Assembly (NCBI RefSeq): GCF_003252755.1
Contig: NZ_QEPT01000003.1
Coordinates: forward strand, 1 to 64,000
Direction: 5' to 3'
Source: Haemophilus parainfluenzae
GTDB lineage: Bacteria; Pseudomonadota; Gammaproteobacteria; Enterobacterales; Pasteurellaceae
DNA length: 64,000 nucleotides
Every line of letters begins with the position of its first letter. Positions within the stretch are counted from its first letter, which is position 1. The notes beneath the pieces are model-generated. The model saw only the letters and a list, made by a program, of their open reading frames with translations, had not been told where the DNA came from and did not search any database. This document shows positions 40,806 through 49,874 of this stretch, one piece after another. The position numbers were made by a program, and so were the translations under genes.

Positions 40806-42071
40806 CTATTTCTTACCGTTCTCAATCCCTTCACTCAACACCTGTTGAAAACGCTCGTAATCACAAAAGCCATTTTCATCTTTTTCACAGCCTTTGAGTG
40901 TCAATGCCGTTTGGTTTGGTGGTGTCGCTAAACTTAATGGCGTGATATTAATCAGCTGTTCAGTGGTTTGATAAACATAATCCAACTTAAATTTGAGCTT
41001 GCCACTTGGTTTATGCTTCCACACTTCAAATAGCAACTTGCCACCGATTGGGATATTTTCCAATGAATCATTCAATTCATAAGGCTCAACACCCAATGCC
41101 GCAAGCAGAGCGACGATATTAGAATCGTGTCCAACCAATAAGTTAATTTTGTTTTCACTATTTAGTTGTTGCTGAATAAATGCTAACAACGGATATGAGG
41201 CATTTTGTGCCAGCGCTTCGTTGTTTTTAAATAACGTGCGGTAATATTCGTTTTTAATTTCGTTAATTGCACGCCATTTTTCTTGGCTATCTACGCGGCC
41301 GTTTGCGATTTCTGAAGCAGGCTTACCCACATAATGCGCGAGCAATAATGCACTGACAATTTTCTTTCCTGTGCTGATAGAACCCGTAATTTTGACCGAC
41401 TTGCCGTCTTTAATACTGTATTCACCGACTTTTCCACCTAAATCACACTCGCCTTTTTGCAAGCAGTTTGGTGAGTTTTTATAATCGATGATTTCACTTA
41501 ATAACGCATAATTTGGTGCAAGTTTCTGCTGTAAAGCGGTTAAATCAACGTTATTTTTTGCAGATTCAATCAACGCTTGACTTGGATTATGCGCCTGCGT
41601 ATTAAAAATTGGATCTTTTTCTGAACCAATTTTACCGTGATGTTGCAGTTGAACATTACAGCCCGCAAATGCGCCAGAAATAATCGCCTGACCTGTTGCA
41701 ATGGTGCGTTGCACTCCATTCGCATAAGCGAAAATGCCTTCGCCCGATGAACAACGTTCTGTTGTTAGTAACCCTTTATCCGAAAGCCACTGACCTAAAT
41801 ACTGTCCGAAATAGGTTTCTAGCACCGTCCCTTTTGCCGTGAGATAGCCTGATGGCACATCCCATTTCGCCCACTCATACGGGGAATATTTTGCCATTTC
41901 TTGTGGATCTTTTTCCACTGGCGAGCGTAATCCATGACGGCTGAAAATTAAGACTTTCTCAAGCTCATAATCTGCATTCTGTGTACTTTTGTGATTTTCT
42001 GTTGCAAATACACCACTAGCAAGCGTCAAACCAAGTAAAAGTGCGGTAAATTTTAGGGTTGTTTTTTTCAT
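40806..42071 (-). CDS. Periplasmic histidine-type acid phosphatase (Agp-like)
   Basis: This is a 421-residue exported enzyme of the histidine acid phosphatase family. A signal peptide covers about residues 1-23. The catalytic FSRHGLRSP and the downstream LLVGHDSNIVALLAALG (HD proton donor) are intact. The segment WAKWDVPSGYLTAKGTVLETYFGQYL closely follows the E. coli glucose-1-phosphatase layout, given here as WDVPSGYLTAKGTVLETYF. Sugar-phosphate or phytate hydrolysis is likely. An uptake core at 42039 encodes part of its signal peptide. Confidence 0.88.
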   Translation of the reverse strand: MKKTTLKFTALLLGLTLASGVFATENHKSTQNADYELEKVLIFSRHGLRSPVEKDPQEMAKYSPYEWAKWDVPSGYLTAKGTVLETYFGQYLGQWLSDKGLLTTERCSSGEGIFAYANGVQRTIATGQAIISGAFAGCNVQLQHHGKIGSEKDPIFNTQAHNPSQALIESAKNNVDLTALQQKLAPNYALLSEIIDYKNSPNCLQKGECDLGGKVGEYSIKDGKSVKITGSISTGKKIVSALLLAHYVGKPASEIANGRVDSQEKWRAINEIKNEYYRTLFKNNEALAQNASYPLLAFIQQQLNSENKINLLVGHDSNIVALLAALGVEPYELNDSLENIPIGGKLLFEVWKHKPSGKLKFKLDYVYQTTEQLINITPLSLATPPNQTALTLKGCEKDENGFCDYERFQQVLSEGIENGKK

Positions 42072-42113
42072 ATTCGAGACTTAACCTAACTTTCTATTAT
42101 GTGCCCTTAAGAC

Positions 42114-42560
42114 CTAATTATTTAATGTTGAAATCGAGCTATAAAAATTCAATGCATATTTGGTGCCGTAAACTAACACCATAAATACCGCAACAATATT
42201 CACTATGACGAAAAAAATTAATTGTTTGCTGCTACTTTCAATCCAAAGCATCTTAAATAACTCAAGTGTACCTATATTTTCGTCAAGTTCAGGTTGTCCG
42301 CTTAATACTCTTAAAGATTTCAGAATCTTGCGTAAAAAATTAACAGTATTAATTGCCATTACACTAAGTGCAATAAATCCGGAAGCGAGGCATAAAAATA
42401 GCACAAGCACATTACTCCACTCCCAATGCCGCCAATCCAGCTCAGAAAACATAAATAATGCCAGTGATAAAAATAACACTGCTGGCGTTAAGTTACGCAA
42501 AAACATTAAATAATCATCGCCAATTTTAAATAAAAATTGCCAAAACCCGACTTTCTTCAT
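42114..42560 (-). CDS. Hypothetical membrane protein
   Basis: I do not recognise this 148-residue protein. It has three hydrophobic segments at about residues 24-41, 50-73 and 113-135, with a polar stretch between the second and third (RKILKSLRVLSGQPELDENIG in part). It lies 4 bases after the glutaredoxin-like gene and 42 bases before the phosphatase, so it belongs to the same transcriptional direction and probably the same operon. No close domain or catalytic motif can be seen. Confidence 0.65.
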   Translation of the reverse strand: MKKVGFWQFLFKIGDDYLMFLRNLTPAVLFLSLALFMFSELDWRHWEWSNVLVLFLCLASGFIALSVMAINTVNFLRKILKSLRVLSGQPELDENIGTLELFKMLWIESSSKQLIFFVIVNIVAVFMVLVYGTKYALNFYSSISTLNN

Positions 42561-42564
42561 TACT

Positions 42565-42822
42565 TTAAAAAATCTCTTTTAATTTGGATTCATTTAAAAT
42601 AACACGATCATCATCTAACAATAACGCTGGAAAGCCCGCATAGCCTTGTGCTTTTGCATCATCAAATGCGGCGTGACGATCACGCAAACGCAACCATTGT
42701 TTCAAATTTGAAATGGAAGATAATACTTCCACTTCTTCATAATCCACACCCAAGCGTTTTAACTCTGCCACAAATGGCGCTGTATCCGGGCAATCTGCCG
42801 CATAATAAAGAATCGGTTTCAT
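42565..42822 (-). CDS. Glutaredoxin-like protein
   Basis: This is an 85-residue thioredoxin-fold protein. The N-terminus ILYYAADCPDTAPFVAEL has a single cysteine (monothiol arrangement CPDT) and GYAGFPALLLDDD supplies the cis-proline region. It overlaps the stop of the upstream nitrobindin-like gene by one base. The substrate is unknown. The length and motif order fit glutaredoxin-related proteins. Confidence 0.75.
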   Translation of the reverse strand: MKPILYYAADCPDTAPFVAELKRLGVDYEEVEVLSSISNLKQWLRLRDRHAAFDDAKAQGYAGFPALLLDDDRVILNESKLKEIF

Positions 42823-43475
42823 TATTCATCCTCTTTTTCTGCTGCCGCAGTTGGGTTCAATTTCGGTTCGCCAATTTTGCTTAAACGGTTACGATCGCGA
42901 TGTTCAAACGGTGCATCATAACTTGGGATAATCATGGTTGTGGTTTGATCGTATGACCAAGTGCCATCATCATGGAATTTCACCGTCATCTCAAAACTTT
43001 CCGTGGTAAATGAACGCTCTAAGAACGGATTCGAAATGATGCCGTTTGTTAGTGAACCGCGTACTGCTTTTACGGTGAATTCTTTCGCATCAGCTGCCGC
43101 ATTACCTACCGCAATAAACGTTTGGCCACGTGGAATGCTACCTGTTAATAAAATATTGCCTGTTTCAGGTTCCCATAACCAATAACCCACTTGGTCGTGG
43201 AAGGTTTCGACTTCGCCCGGTTGTACAATATGGGCGTGATAACGCAATCCATAGTACAGTTGTGGTCCATTCGTTTGGGCATCGGTTGGATGCGCTTCAT
43301 AATGTTCGATATAAGGATCTTTTTCTGGCCCTTCGGCTTTCGGGTTGATATCCACACCACGCTTCCCTTCCCAAACACCCGCTAATCTTGCCAATGGACC
43401 TAAATTTGCGAGCGTATTCGGATCTGTTTCTGCTTCCGTGTAGATATCGTCTGGGTATTGAAAATCTTTCATCAT
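42822..43475 (-). CDS. Nitrobindin/FABP-like heme-binding beta-barrel protein
   Basis: This is a 217-residue protein dominated by beta-strand-like segments. LAGVWEGKRGVDI resembles the GxWxGxG entry motif of the THAP4/nitrobindin family, and LRYHAHIV, GYWLWEPETGNILL and TMIIPSYDAPFEHRDRN fit later strands. Such proteins bind heme or small hydrophobic ligands. The heme histidine near the C-terminus is plausible at HRDRN. AAGGAG precedes two adjacent ATG codons. The second (43472) has better spacing. It is followed with a one-base overlap by the glutaredoxin-like gene. Confidence 0.65.
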   Translation of the reverse strand: MMKDFQYPDDIYTEAETDPNTLANLGPLARLAGVWEGKRGVDINPKAEGPEKDPYIEHYEAHPTDAQTNGPQLYYGLRYHAHIVQPGEVETFHDQVGYWLWEPETGNILLTGSIPRGQTFIAVGNAAADAKEFTVKAVRGSLTNGIISNPFLERSFTTESFEMTVKFHDDGTWSYDQTTTMIIPSYDAPFEHRDRNRLSKIGEPKLNPTAAAEKEDE

Positions 43476-43524
43476 TTTCTCCTTATATCATTGGGTTGAT
43501 GCTTAAAGTGCGGTTGTTTTTTGC

Positions 43525-44433
43525 CTATTTTTTACAGCCTGGGAAACCTAAGGCTTCACGGCTTGCATAGTATGCTTCCGCCACGCCTTTGGTTAATGCA
43601 CGAATGCGTAAAATATAGCGTTGACGCTCTGTGACCGAAATCGCCTTACGCGCATCTAACAAGTTAAAGCTGTGTGCCGCTTTTAAAATGCGCTCGTAAG
43701 CAGGTAATGGTAATGGACGTTCTAATTCTAATAAGCTTTTCGCTTCTTTTTCGTATTGATCGAAACAGTAGAATAAGAAATCGGTATCCGCGTATTCAAA
43801 GTTGTAAGTTGATTGCTCCACTTCGTTTTGATGGAACACATCGCCGTAAGTAGTTTTGCCAAGTGGCCCATCTGACCAAACTAAGTCATACACAGAATCT
43901 ACGCCTTGAATGTACATGGCTAAACGCTCTAAACCGTAGGTGACTTCACCTGTTACCGGTTTACATTCTAAGCCACCCACTTGTTGGAAATAGGTAAATT
44001 GGGTCACTTCCATACCGTTTAACCATACTTCCCAACCTAAGCCCCACGCACCTAAGGTTGGGTTTTCCCAGTTATCTTCCACGAAACGGATGTCGTTTTG
44101 TGTTGGATCAAAACCGAGCATTTCAAGGGAACCTAAATAGAGTTCTTGAATATTATCTGGGGACGGTTTAATCACCACTTGGAATTGATAGTAATGTTGT
44201 AAACGGTTTGGGTTTTCGCCATAACGACCATCGGTCGGACGACGTGAAGGTTGCACATAAGCAAATGCCATCGGCTCTGGGCCTAATGCACGTAATGCGG
44301 TCATTGGGTGAGAAGTACCTGCACCCACTTCCATATCAAAAGGTTGAACAACGGTACAACCTTGATTTGCCCAATATTCTTGCAAGGCTAAAATCATGCC
44401 TTGGAATGTTTTTACGTTGAATTTTGTACTCAT
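43525..44433 (-). CDS. glyQ: Glycyl-tRNA synthetase alpha subunit
   Basis: GlyQ is the catalytic subunit. The 302-residue protein has [38 protein letters not shown] and the class II motif region in [21 protein letters not shown]. The ATG at 44431-44433 (MSTKFN) is favoured. A frame extending to 44517 adds 28 unconserved residues. Accessory genes lie between it and glyS. Confidence 0.97.
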   Translation of the reverse strand: MSTKFNVKTFQGMILALQEYWANQGCTVVQPFDMEVGAGTSHPMTALRALGPEPMAFAYVQPSRRPTDGRYGENPNRLQHYYQFQVVIKPSPDNIQELYLGSLEMLGFDPTQNDIRFVEDNWENPTLGAWGLGWEVWLNGMEVTQFTYFQQVGGLECKPVTGEVTYGLERLAMYIQGVDSVYDLVWSDGPLGKTTYGDVFHQNEVEQSTYNFEYADTDFLFYCFDQYEKEAKSLLELERPLPLPAYERILKAAHSFNLLDARKAISVTERQRYILRIRALTKGVAEAYYASREALGFPGCKK

Positions 44434-44634
44434 AATTTTTTTAATAACAATGTGATGAAAAATACAGGCATTATACTTGAAACTATAAGGCGGATAAAGG
44501 CGAAAAAGTGCGGTCAAAAAACGAATTTTTTTACAAAATGAACAGAATTTGTAAAGTAAATGAAAATTCTCAACTGGGAAATGAATTTCTATTGTGTCAA
44601 AATAGCGTACTTTTTAAAAAGAGGAACCAACTTA

Positions 44635-46608
44635 ATGAAAACTAACTTAATTACTACCGCACTTTTATTGAGTGCGTCAGCTTTTGTACAAGCAGAAACC
44701 AAAACCGAGCTTGAACCGATCAATGTGTATTCAGTTTACGCAACGCCTGTAAACCAAGATCAAACTGCCTCATCAGTTACTGTATTAACAGAAAAAGATT
44801 TTGCTGAGCGTAATGCGACTTATGTGAGTGATGTATTGAAGACGGTGCCAGGTGTGGCAATGGGAGCAACTGGAGGTCGTGGTGCGGTAACTAGTTTATT
44901 CTTACGTGGTGCAAATTCAAACCAAACAGCAGTTATTATTGATGGTGTGAAAATGAATCCTGCAGACACCAATTTTAGCTTTGGAGGTTTAGCCCTAAGT
45001 AACATCGAACGCATTGAAGTTTTACGCGGCGAACAATCAGCACTTTGGGGGGCTGATGCAATGGGTGGTGTGGTTTATATCACAACTAAAAGTGGACTAT
45101 ATAAAGATAAACCTTTCAATGTAGATTTTGATTTCGGTACTGGTTCGCATCGCACCCGTGATGGCTCAATCACCGCTTTAGGGCAACAAAATAATTTCTA
45201 CTATGCTCTTCATGGCGATAGTCACCGCACAAACGGCATTTCTGTTGCAAGCAAAAACACTTTCCGTTATACCTCAACTCAAGGTGATGAAATTCGTACT
45301 GGTGGTGCTGTTGAAAAAGACAAATTCCATCGCGATAGTGCCTCAATTCGTTTTGGTTATGATGATAACCAAAAAGGAATTGATTTCTTAGCATCTCATT
45401 CCTCACAAACGTTTCATAACGATGGCATTATTTCAGGACAGGATACCCAAGGCTACACTGCATTTGAAAATTTAACGCCTACCTATATTCGTACTCGTGA
45501 AACCTTGTTTAAATTAGGAGGATACTTAGGGAGTGATAAGGAACTATTTAAACATAAAGCTAGCGTGAGCCACTTGAAAGGAGATAGTGATACTTTTGGT
45601 TTAAATGCAACCAATAAAGATTGGAAAAAACTGAATGCCAATTATCAACTTGATGTAAATTTTGACCGTGAAGGTAGCGTGACTCAAGCGGTAAGTTTAT
45701 TAACAGATTACCAGCGTACTAGCTTTACTTCAAAAAATTATAATGGTGTAGAAAAACGCTTAACGGAGAAAAGTGTTGCGGCAGAATATCGTTTATTCAC
45801 TGAATCTGATCATAGCTTATCGTTGAGTGGTCGTTTCACAGACAATTCGCAATACAAAAATGCATGGACAGGACGTGCAGCAGGTGCGTATCGTTTATCT
45901 TCGAACTTCAAAGCGCACGCGGGAATTGGTTCGGCAATTCAAAATCCAAGTCTTACCGATTATTTTGGTTGGGATAGCAAAAACATCGGCAATCCGGCTC
46001 TTAAACCAGCGAAAAGCATCGGTGGTGAAATCGGTTTATTGATGGAAACGACGAATAAAGCTCATAGCTTAGATGTCACTTACTTTGCTCGTAACGTAAA
46101 AGACTATATTGATACTAAATATGGCGTAGTTAATCAAGCTTACAATCGCGATGATAAAACACGCATTAAAGGCGTTGAAATCGTTTATAACGGCAAATTT
46201 ACTGATGCACTGACTGTCTATGCAAACTATACCTACACCAACATTCGCAGCGATAAGCAAAAAGACCAATACGGTACAAACTACTTACGTCGCCCAATGC
46301 ACACAGCTAATGCTGGCGTGGCGTATCAAATTACCGAAAAATTAGGCTCAAGCGCAAATATTGCTTATGTGGGTAAACGTTATGATATGTACTATGGACC
46401 ATACTCAATGGTAACTTATAGCTCATATCAAAGTGACGTAAAATTACCGTCTTACACCTTAGTTAATCTTGGCGTGAACTACCAACTTATTCCAAACTTA
46501 AACATTTATGCAAACTTAAACAACGTATTCAATAAAAAATATGAAAACGTACTGGGCTATGGCCAAGAAGGTCGTAATGTTTACGTTGGGTTGAAAGGAT
46601 CGTTCTAA
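44635..46608 (+). CDS. TonB-dependent outer-membrane receptor (BtuB-like)
   Basis: This is a 657-residue barrel with a signal peptide (about residues 1-20), a TonB-box-like ELEPINVYS, a plug domain (VSDVLKTVPGVAMG, IERIEVLRGEQSALWGADAMGG) and a C-terminal barrel ending in Phe. The plug resembles BtuB. Start at 44635 with GAGGAACC upstream; an upstream frame to 44560 is rejected. The next genes encode a binding protein, permease and ATPase, so the set imports a corrinoid, siderophore or similar metal complex. I found no cobalamin riboswitch upstream, which weakens a B12 assignment. Confidence 0.87.
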   Translation: MKTNLITTALLLSASAFVQAETKTELEPINVYSVYATPVNQDQTASSVTVLTEKDFAERNATYVSDVLKTVPGVAMGATGGRGAVTSLFLRGANSNQTAVIIDGVKMNPADTNFSFGGLALSNIERIEVLRGEQSALWGADAMGGVVYITTKSGLYKDKPFNVDFDFGTGSHRTRDGSITALGQQNNFYYALHGDSHRTNGISVASKNTFRYTSTQGDEIRTGGAVEKDKFHRDSASIRFGYDDNQKGIDFLASHSSQTFHNDGIISGQDTQGYTAFENLTPTYIRTRETLFKLGGYLGSDKELFKHKASVSHLKGDSDTFGLNATNKDWKKLNANYQLDVNFDREGSVTQAVSLLTDYQRTSFTSKNYNGVEKRLTEKSVAAEYRLFTESDHSLSLSGRFTDNSQYKNAWTGRAAGAYRLSSNFKAHAGIGSAIQNPSLTDYFGWDSKNIGNPALKPAKSIGGEIGLLMETTNKAHSLDVTYFARNVKDYIDTKYGVVNQAYNRDDKTRIKGVEIVYNGKFTDALTVYANYTYTNIRSDKQKDQYGTNYLRRPMHTANAGVAYQITEKLGSSANIAYVGKRYDMYYGPYSMVTYSSYQSDVKLPSYTLVNLGVNYQLIPNLNIYANLNNVFNKKYENVLGYGQEGRNVYVGLKGSF

Positions 46609-46626
46609 TTATTACCCACTAACAAG

Positions 46627-46648
46627 GGCGTGCTAAGCACGCCTTTTT
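46627..46648 (+). terminator. Terminator after the TonB-receptor gene
   Basis: GGCGTGCT and AGCACGCC (46627-46643) form an 8-bp stem around one base, followed by five T. The binding-protein gene begins 34 bases later, so its transcription may come from read-through or a separate promoter. Confidence 0.88.
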
Positions 46649-46681
46649 ACATTCTTAATGGCGTAGCGTATCATTATCTAT

Positions 46682-47467
46682 ATGCAAAAAACTCGCTTAA
46701 TTTTAACCGCACTTTTCCTTCCGTTTACCGCTCAGTCTTCGGAACAATTTGTCTCACTTACGCTTTGCAGTGACAGACTGCTTATCGAACTGGCTGAGCC
46801 TTCGCAAATTGCTGCACAGTCACCTTATTCGAAAAAACCGTTGATGATGTTAGACAAAATCAATACCGACAAACCTGTGCTAGAACCGCAATTAACGGAA
46901 TTATTGCCCTATTTGGATAAAACTATTCTGATTAATGAAACTTTTTATCCCCAATTAGTCGCAGAGCTGAAAAAGCTCGGTGTGAAGATTATCCCGATTA
47001 ACGACAGCCCGCAAACGCCTGATGAATTATTTGCGCTGATTCTAGACTTAGGCAAGCAACTGGGGAATGAGCAAAAGGCAGCAGATTTAGTAACAAAACT
47101 CAAATCGCAAAACTTTCACTTAAATCGACCGCTTACTGACACACTGATTTTGTCAGAGACAGGTGTGGTAGAGAGTTACTATCCGCAATATCCCGTGCTG
47201 TTAAATTTGCTCGGATTAACGCCACTAAAAACACCACTTACCGCACAAAATTTCTCGTTAGAAAAAGTGATTTTAAGCCAACCGAATGTGCTAATTTCAC
47301 TGACTGACAAACAAGGTTACAATGCACAAGCCGAATTACTGCACCACCCTATATTGCAAGATTTTTTCAAAAACCAACCGCTTGTAAGCATCCCGATGAA
47401 ATATACCTATTGCTTTGATCACGGTGTGTGGCAGGGAGCGGAAAAGATTTATCAGCAGTTAAAATAA
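46682..47467 (+). CDS. Periplasmic binding protein of a BtuF/FecB-type ABC importer
   Basis: This is a 261-residue exported protein. The signal peptide is about residues 1-19 and includes the TAL residues encoded by an uptake core. SLTLCSDRLLIELAEPSQI and the FecB/BtuF-like two-lobe layout, with NVLISLTDKQGYN late, are recognisable. It should deliver a metal complex to the permease at 47696. A REPIN-like element separates it from the permease gene, which may weaken coupling. Confidence 0.83.
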   Translation: MQKTRLILTALFLPFTAQSSEQFVSLTLCSDRLLIELAEPSQIAAQSPYSKKPLMMLDKINTDKPVLEPQLTELLPYLDKTILINETFYPQLVAELKKLGVKIIPINDSPQTPDELFALILDLGKQLGNEQKAADLVTKLKSQNFHLNRPLTDTLILSETGVVESYYPQYPVLLNLLGLTPLKTPLTAQNFSLEKVILSQPNVLISLTDKQGYNAQAELLHHPILQDFFKNQPLVSIPMKYTYCFDHGVWQGAEKIYQQLK

Positions 47468-47473
47468 TGTAGC

Positions 47474-47649
47474 TGACAAATCTCCCCTACCCCCTCTTTG
47501 CTAAAGAGGGGAACTTCATGATTAAATTAACTCTAGATGACATATTTATATGTCTTTATGTATAAATGATTAGAATAAACCATCAGAATTATAAGTCCCT
47601 ACACTATAATCCCCCTCTTTAGCAAAGAGGGGTTAGGGGAGATTTGACA
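47474..47649. repeat. REPIN-like element, copy 2 (inside the ABC importer cluster)
   Basis: The left arm 47474-47511 and right arm 47611-47649 are about 38-bp near-perfect inverted repeats. They share the AAATCTCCCCTA lead and CCCCTCTTTGCTAAAGAGGGG-type hairpin of copy 1, with only a few changes. The 99-base centre does not resemble that of copy 1. No nuclease gene is adjacent. The element sits between the binding-protein stop (47467) and the permease start (47696). Confidence 0.85.
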
Positions 47650-47695
47650 AAATCAAATTAACAAATGATATTTGGATTACATAGGAAATTGTTCA

Positions 47696-48673
47696 TTGAC
47701 CAAAACACTCAAATTAAATACCGCACTTTTCTTCGCGTTGCTATTAATTAGCGGCTTTGCGATTTATCATCAGCTTGGTGACTTTGCCCATCTCAAAAAT
47801 GCGGATGGTGTGCTCACCGATATGCGTTCGATGGTGCTGTGGGATATTCGTTTTCCACGCATTGGTTTAGCTTTATTGACAGGTGCTAGCCTAGCGATTG
47901 CCGGCAATGCGATGCAAGGTATTTTCCAAAATCCATTAGCGAGTCCAGGTTTACTCGGCAGTAGCGCTGGTGCAACAGCGGCTAGTGTATTTATCCTTTA
48001 TTATTTTGCTGTGCCATTTTCACTGCTTTTAGCGGGTGGCGTAATTGGTGCGCTTTTAAGCTTTTTCATCGTGTATTTGATCGCCAAAAACTACGGCACC
48101 ACGATGATGATTTTAAGCGGCTTAGCGGTTAATATGTTGCTTGGTTCAGCAATTGCATTACTGCTCTCCAACGCGGAAAGCCCATGGGCATTAGCTGAAC
48201 TTTATCGTTGGCTACAAGGCTCATTGATGTGGGCAAAATTAGATACTTTGCTTATTTCACTCCCGATTGTTCTGGCAGGGGTTTTCTGCTTATACCACAC
48301 TCGCCGATACTTAGATTTACTCACCTTTGGTGAAGAAACAGCGAGCACCATGGGTGTGGATCCAAAACGTAGCTTTTTCATCAGCACCTTTGGTGTGGCT
48401 TTATTAGTCGGGGCGACCATTCCTCAAACCGGTACCATTGGTTTTATCGGTTTAATCGCACCACACTTCGCCCGTATTTTATTAAAAGCTCGCCCGTCAC
48501 AGCTTTACCTCACCAGTGCATTAATTGGGGCTTTACTGCTCTTATTGGCTGATTTGGCGATTTTATATATCCCACTGTTTTCACATATTTACATCGGCAC
48601 ATTGACCGCACTTATCGGTGCCCCTTGCTTGATTTGGATGTTATTAACGCAACAGAGAAAAATCTATGATTAG
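47696..48673 (+). CDS. FecCD/BtuC-family ABC permease
   Basis: This is a 325-residue permease with about ten membrane helices. PRIGLALLTGASLAIAGNAMQ and the cytoplasmic coupling region GEETASTMGV are FecCD landmarks, as are IPQTGTIGFIGLIAPHFAR. The likely start is TTG at 47696, with AGGAAA seven bases before. A TTG at 47672 is in frame but has no such site. The ATPase gene overlaps it by 8 bases. An uptake core at 47720 encodes TAL of the first helix. Confidence 0.9.
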   Translation: MTKTLKLNTALFFALLLISGFAIYHQLGDFAHLKNADGVLTDMRSMVLWDIRFPRIGLALLTGASLAIAGNAMQGIFQNPLASPGLLGSSAGATAASVFILYYFAVPFSLLLAGGVIGALLSFFIVYLIAKNYGTTMMILSGLAVNMLLGSAIALLLSNAESPWALAELYRWLQGSLMWAKLDTLLISLPIVLAGVFCLYHTRRYLDLLTFGEETASTMGVDPKRSFFISTFGVALLVGATIPQTGTIGFIGLIAPHFARILLKARPSQLYLTSALIGALLLLLADLAILYIPLFSHIYIGTLTALIGAPCLIWMLLTQQRKIYD

Positions 48674-49397
48674 AATTGAAAAACTCACCCAAACCTATTG
48701 CTTAAATGACATCAACTGTACGCTTCCATCAGGTAAGTTGATTGGTATTATGGGCGCCAATGGTGCGGGGAAATCTACCTTATTGAAAACCATTGCAGGT
48801 ATCTTGTCCCTCAAACAAGGAGAGGTTTGGTTTGATGCTCAGCCATTAAGTAAGATGAACGCGATCGAAAAAAGCCAGCACATTGCTTACCTCGCACAAA
48901 ATACGCAAATTCATTGGGATTTATCCGTTTATGATGTGATTGCATTAGGCTTGGCAGCTCCGTTACCAAAAGAAAAAGAGCGGTCAAAAATTCAAGCGTT
49001 TTCAGAAAAATTTGCGGTAACTCATTTACTCGATAAGCCATTTCAACAACTTTCAGGTGGCGAGAAAGCACGTGTACAACTCGCTCGCTGCTGCATTAAA
49101 GAATCTCCTGTTTTATTAGTCGATGAGCCGATTGCGCCACTCGACCCTTATTATCAAATTGATATGATGGAACAGCTTCAATCACTCACACCGCAACATA
49201 CGTGTGTCGTCGCAATTCATCACCTTTCATTGGCTTATCAATTTTGTGATGAAATTGTTCTATTAGATAAAGGAAAATTGTTAGCTGTAGGTGAAACGCA
49301 AGCCGTGTTAAATGCGGAGAATTTGGCAAAAGCCTTTCATATTCGTGCGGAGATTGATCCAATGAAAAAGACTATCTCAAAAATTGAAAAGCAATAA
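48666..49397 (+). CDS. ABC transporter ATP-binding protein (BtuD/FecE type)
   Basis: This is a 243-residue ATPase with Walker A GANGAGKST, signature LSGGEKARVQLAR and Walker B VLLVDEPIAPLD, followed by the switch histidine in VVAIHHLSL. It pairs with the permease encoded just upstream, which its ATG overlaps in ATGATTAG. The last gene of the importer cluster. Confidence 0.92.
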   Translation: MIRIEKLTQTYCLNDINCTLPSGKLIGIMGANGAGKSTLLKTIAGILSLKQGEVWFDAQPLSKMNAIEKSQHIAYLAQNTQIHWDLSVYDVIALGLAAPLPKEKERSKIQAFSEKFAVTHLLDKPFQQLSGGEKARVQLARCCIKESPVLLVDEPIAPLDPYYQIDMMEQLQSLTPQHTCVVAIHHLSLAYQFCDEIVLLDKGKLLAVGETQAVLNAENLAKAFHIRAEIDPMKKTISKIEKQ

Positions 49398-49400
49398 AAT

Positions 49401-49434
49401 AAAAGCACTTAGCGATTCACTAAGTGCTTTTTTA
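49401..49434 (+). terminator. Terminator after the ABC importer cluster
   Basis: AAAAGCACTTAG at 49401-49412 pairs with CTAAGTGCTTTT at 49420-49431 around a 7-base loop. It is followed by further T on plus and by A/T-rich sequence on minus, so it may also serve ndk from the other side. Confidence 0.9.
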
Positions 49435-49444
49435 TAGAAATGAA

Positions 49445-49864
49445 TTATGGTTGGATTTCTGAATCTACGAAGAAATAAGCAATTTCTCGTTTTGCGCTTT
49501 CAACGCTATCAGAACCATGGACAGAGTTTTCTCGCTGACTTAACGCAAAGTCTTTACGGATAGTGCCTTCTGCCGCCTCAGCCGGATTCGTTGCGCCAAT
49601 CAAAGTGCGGTAATCTTTCACGGCATTTTCTTTTTCCAACACAGAAACCACCATCGGACCAGAGAGCATATACTCCACCAACGGTTCAAAAAATGGTTTA
49701 CCTTGGTGTTCAGCATAGAAACCTTCCGCTTGCTCTTTGGTTAATTGCACCATTTTAAGCGCAACAACACGGAATCCTTGAGATTCAAAACGCCCTAAAA
49801 TAGCACCAATTAAATGACGCTTTACTGCATCAGGTTTGATAATTGAAAAAGTACGTTCTGTCAT
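49445..49864 (-). CDS. ndk: Nucleoside diphosphate kinase
   Basis: Ndk balances nucleoside triphosphate pools through a phosphohistidine intermediate. The 139-residue protein has the active-site histidine in [17 protein letters not shown] near residue 117 and the usual [20 protein letters not shown] start. It lies 10 bases after pepB. Confidence 0.97.
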   Translation of the reverse strand: MTERTFSIIKPDAVKRHLIGAILGRFESQGFRVVALKMVQLTKEQAEGFYAEHQGKPFFEPLVEYMLSGPMVVSVLEKENAVKDYRTLIGATNPAEAAEGTIRKDFALSQRENSVHGSDSVESAKREIAYFFVDSEIQP

Positions 49865-49874
49865 AAAATCCTAC

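Noticed and set aside
40435-42071. DUF559 gene as part of a Vsr/DNA-methyltransferase restriction system
   Set aside because: No cytosine methyltransferase is near, and dam is 17 kb away in the conserved aro operon. The neighbours are a phosphatase and a repeat.
44434-44634. Cobalamin riboswitch upstream of the BtuB-like gene
   Set aside because: No B12-box (GCCACTG-type) sequence and no long aptamer-like pairing is visible in the 200 bases available.
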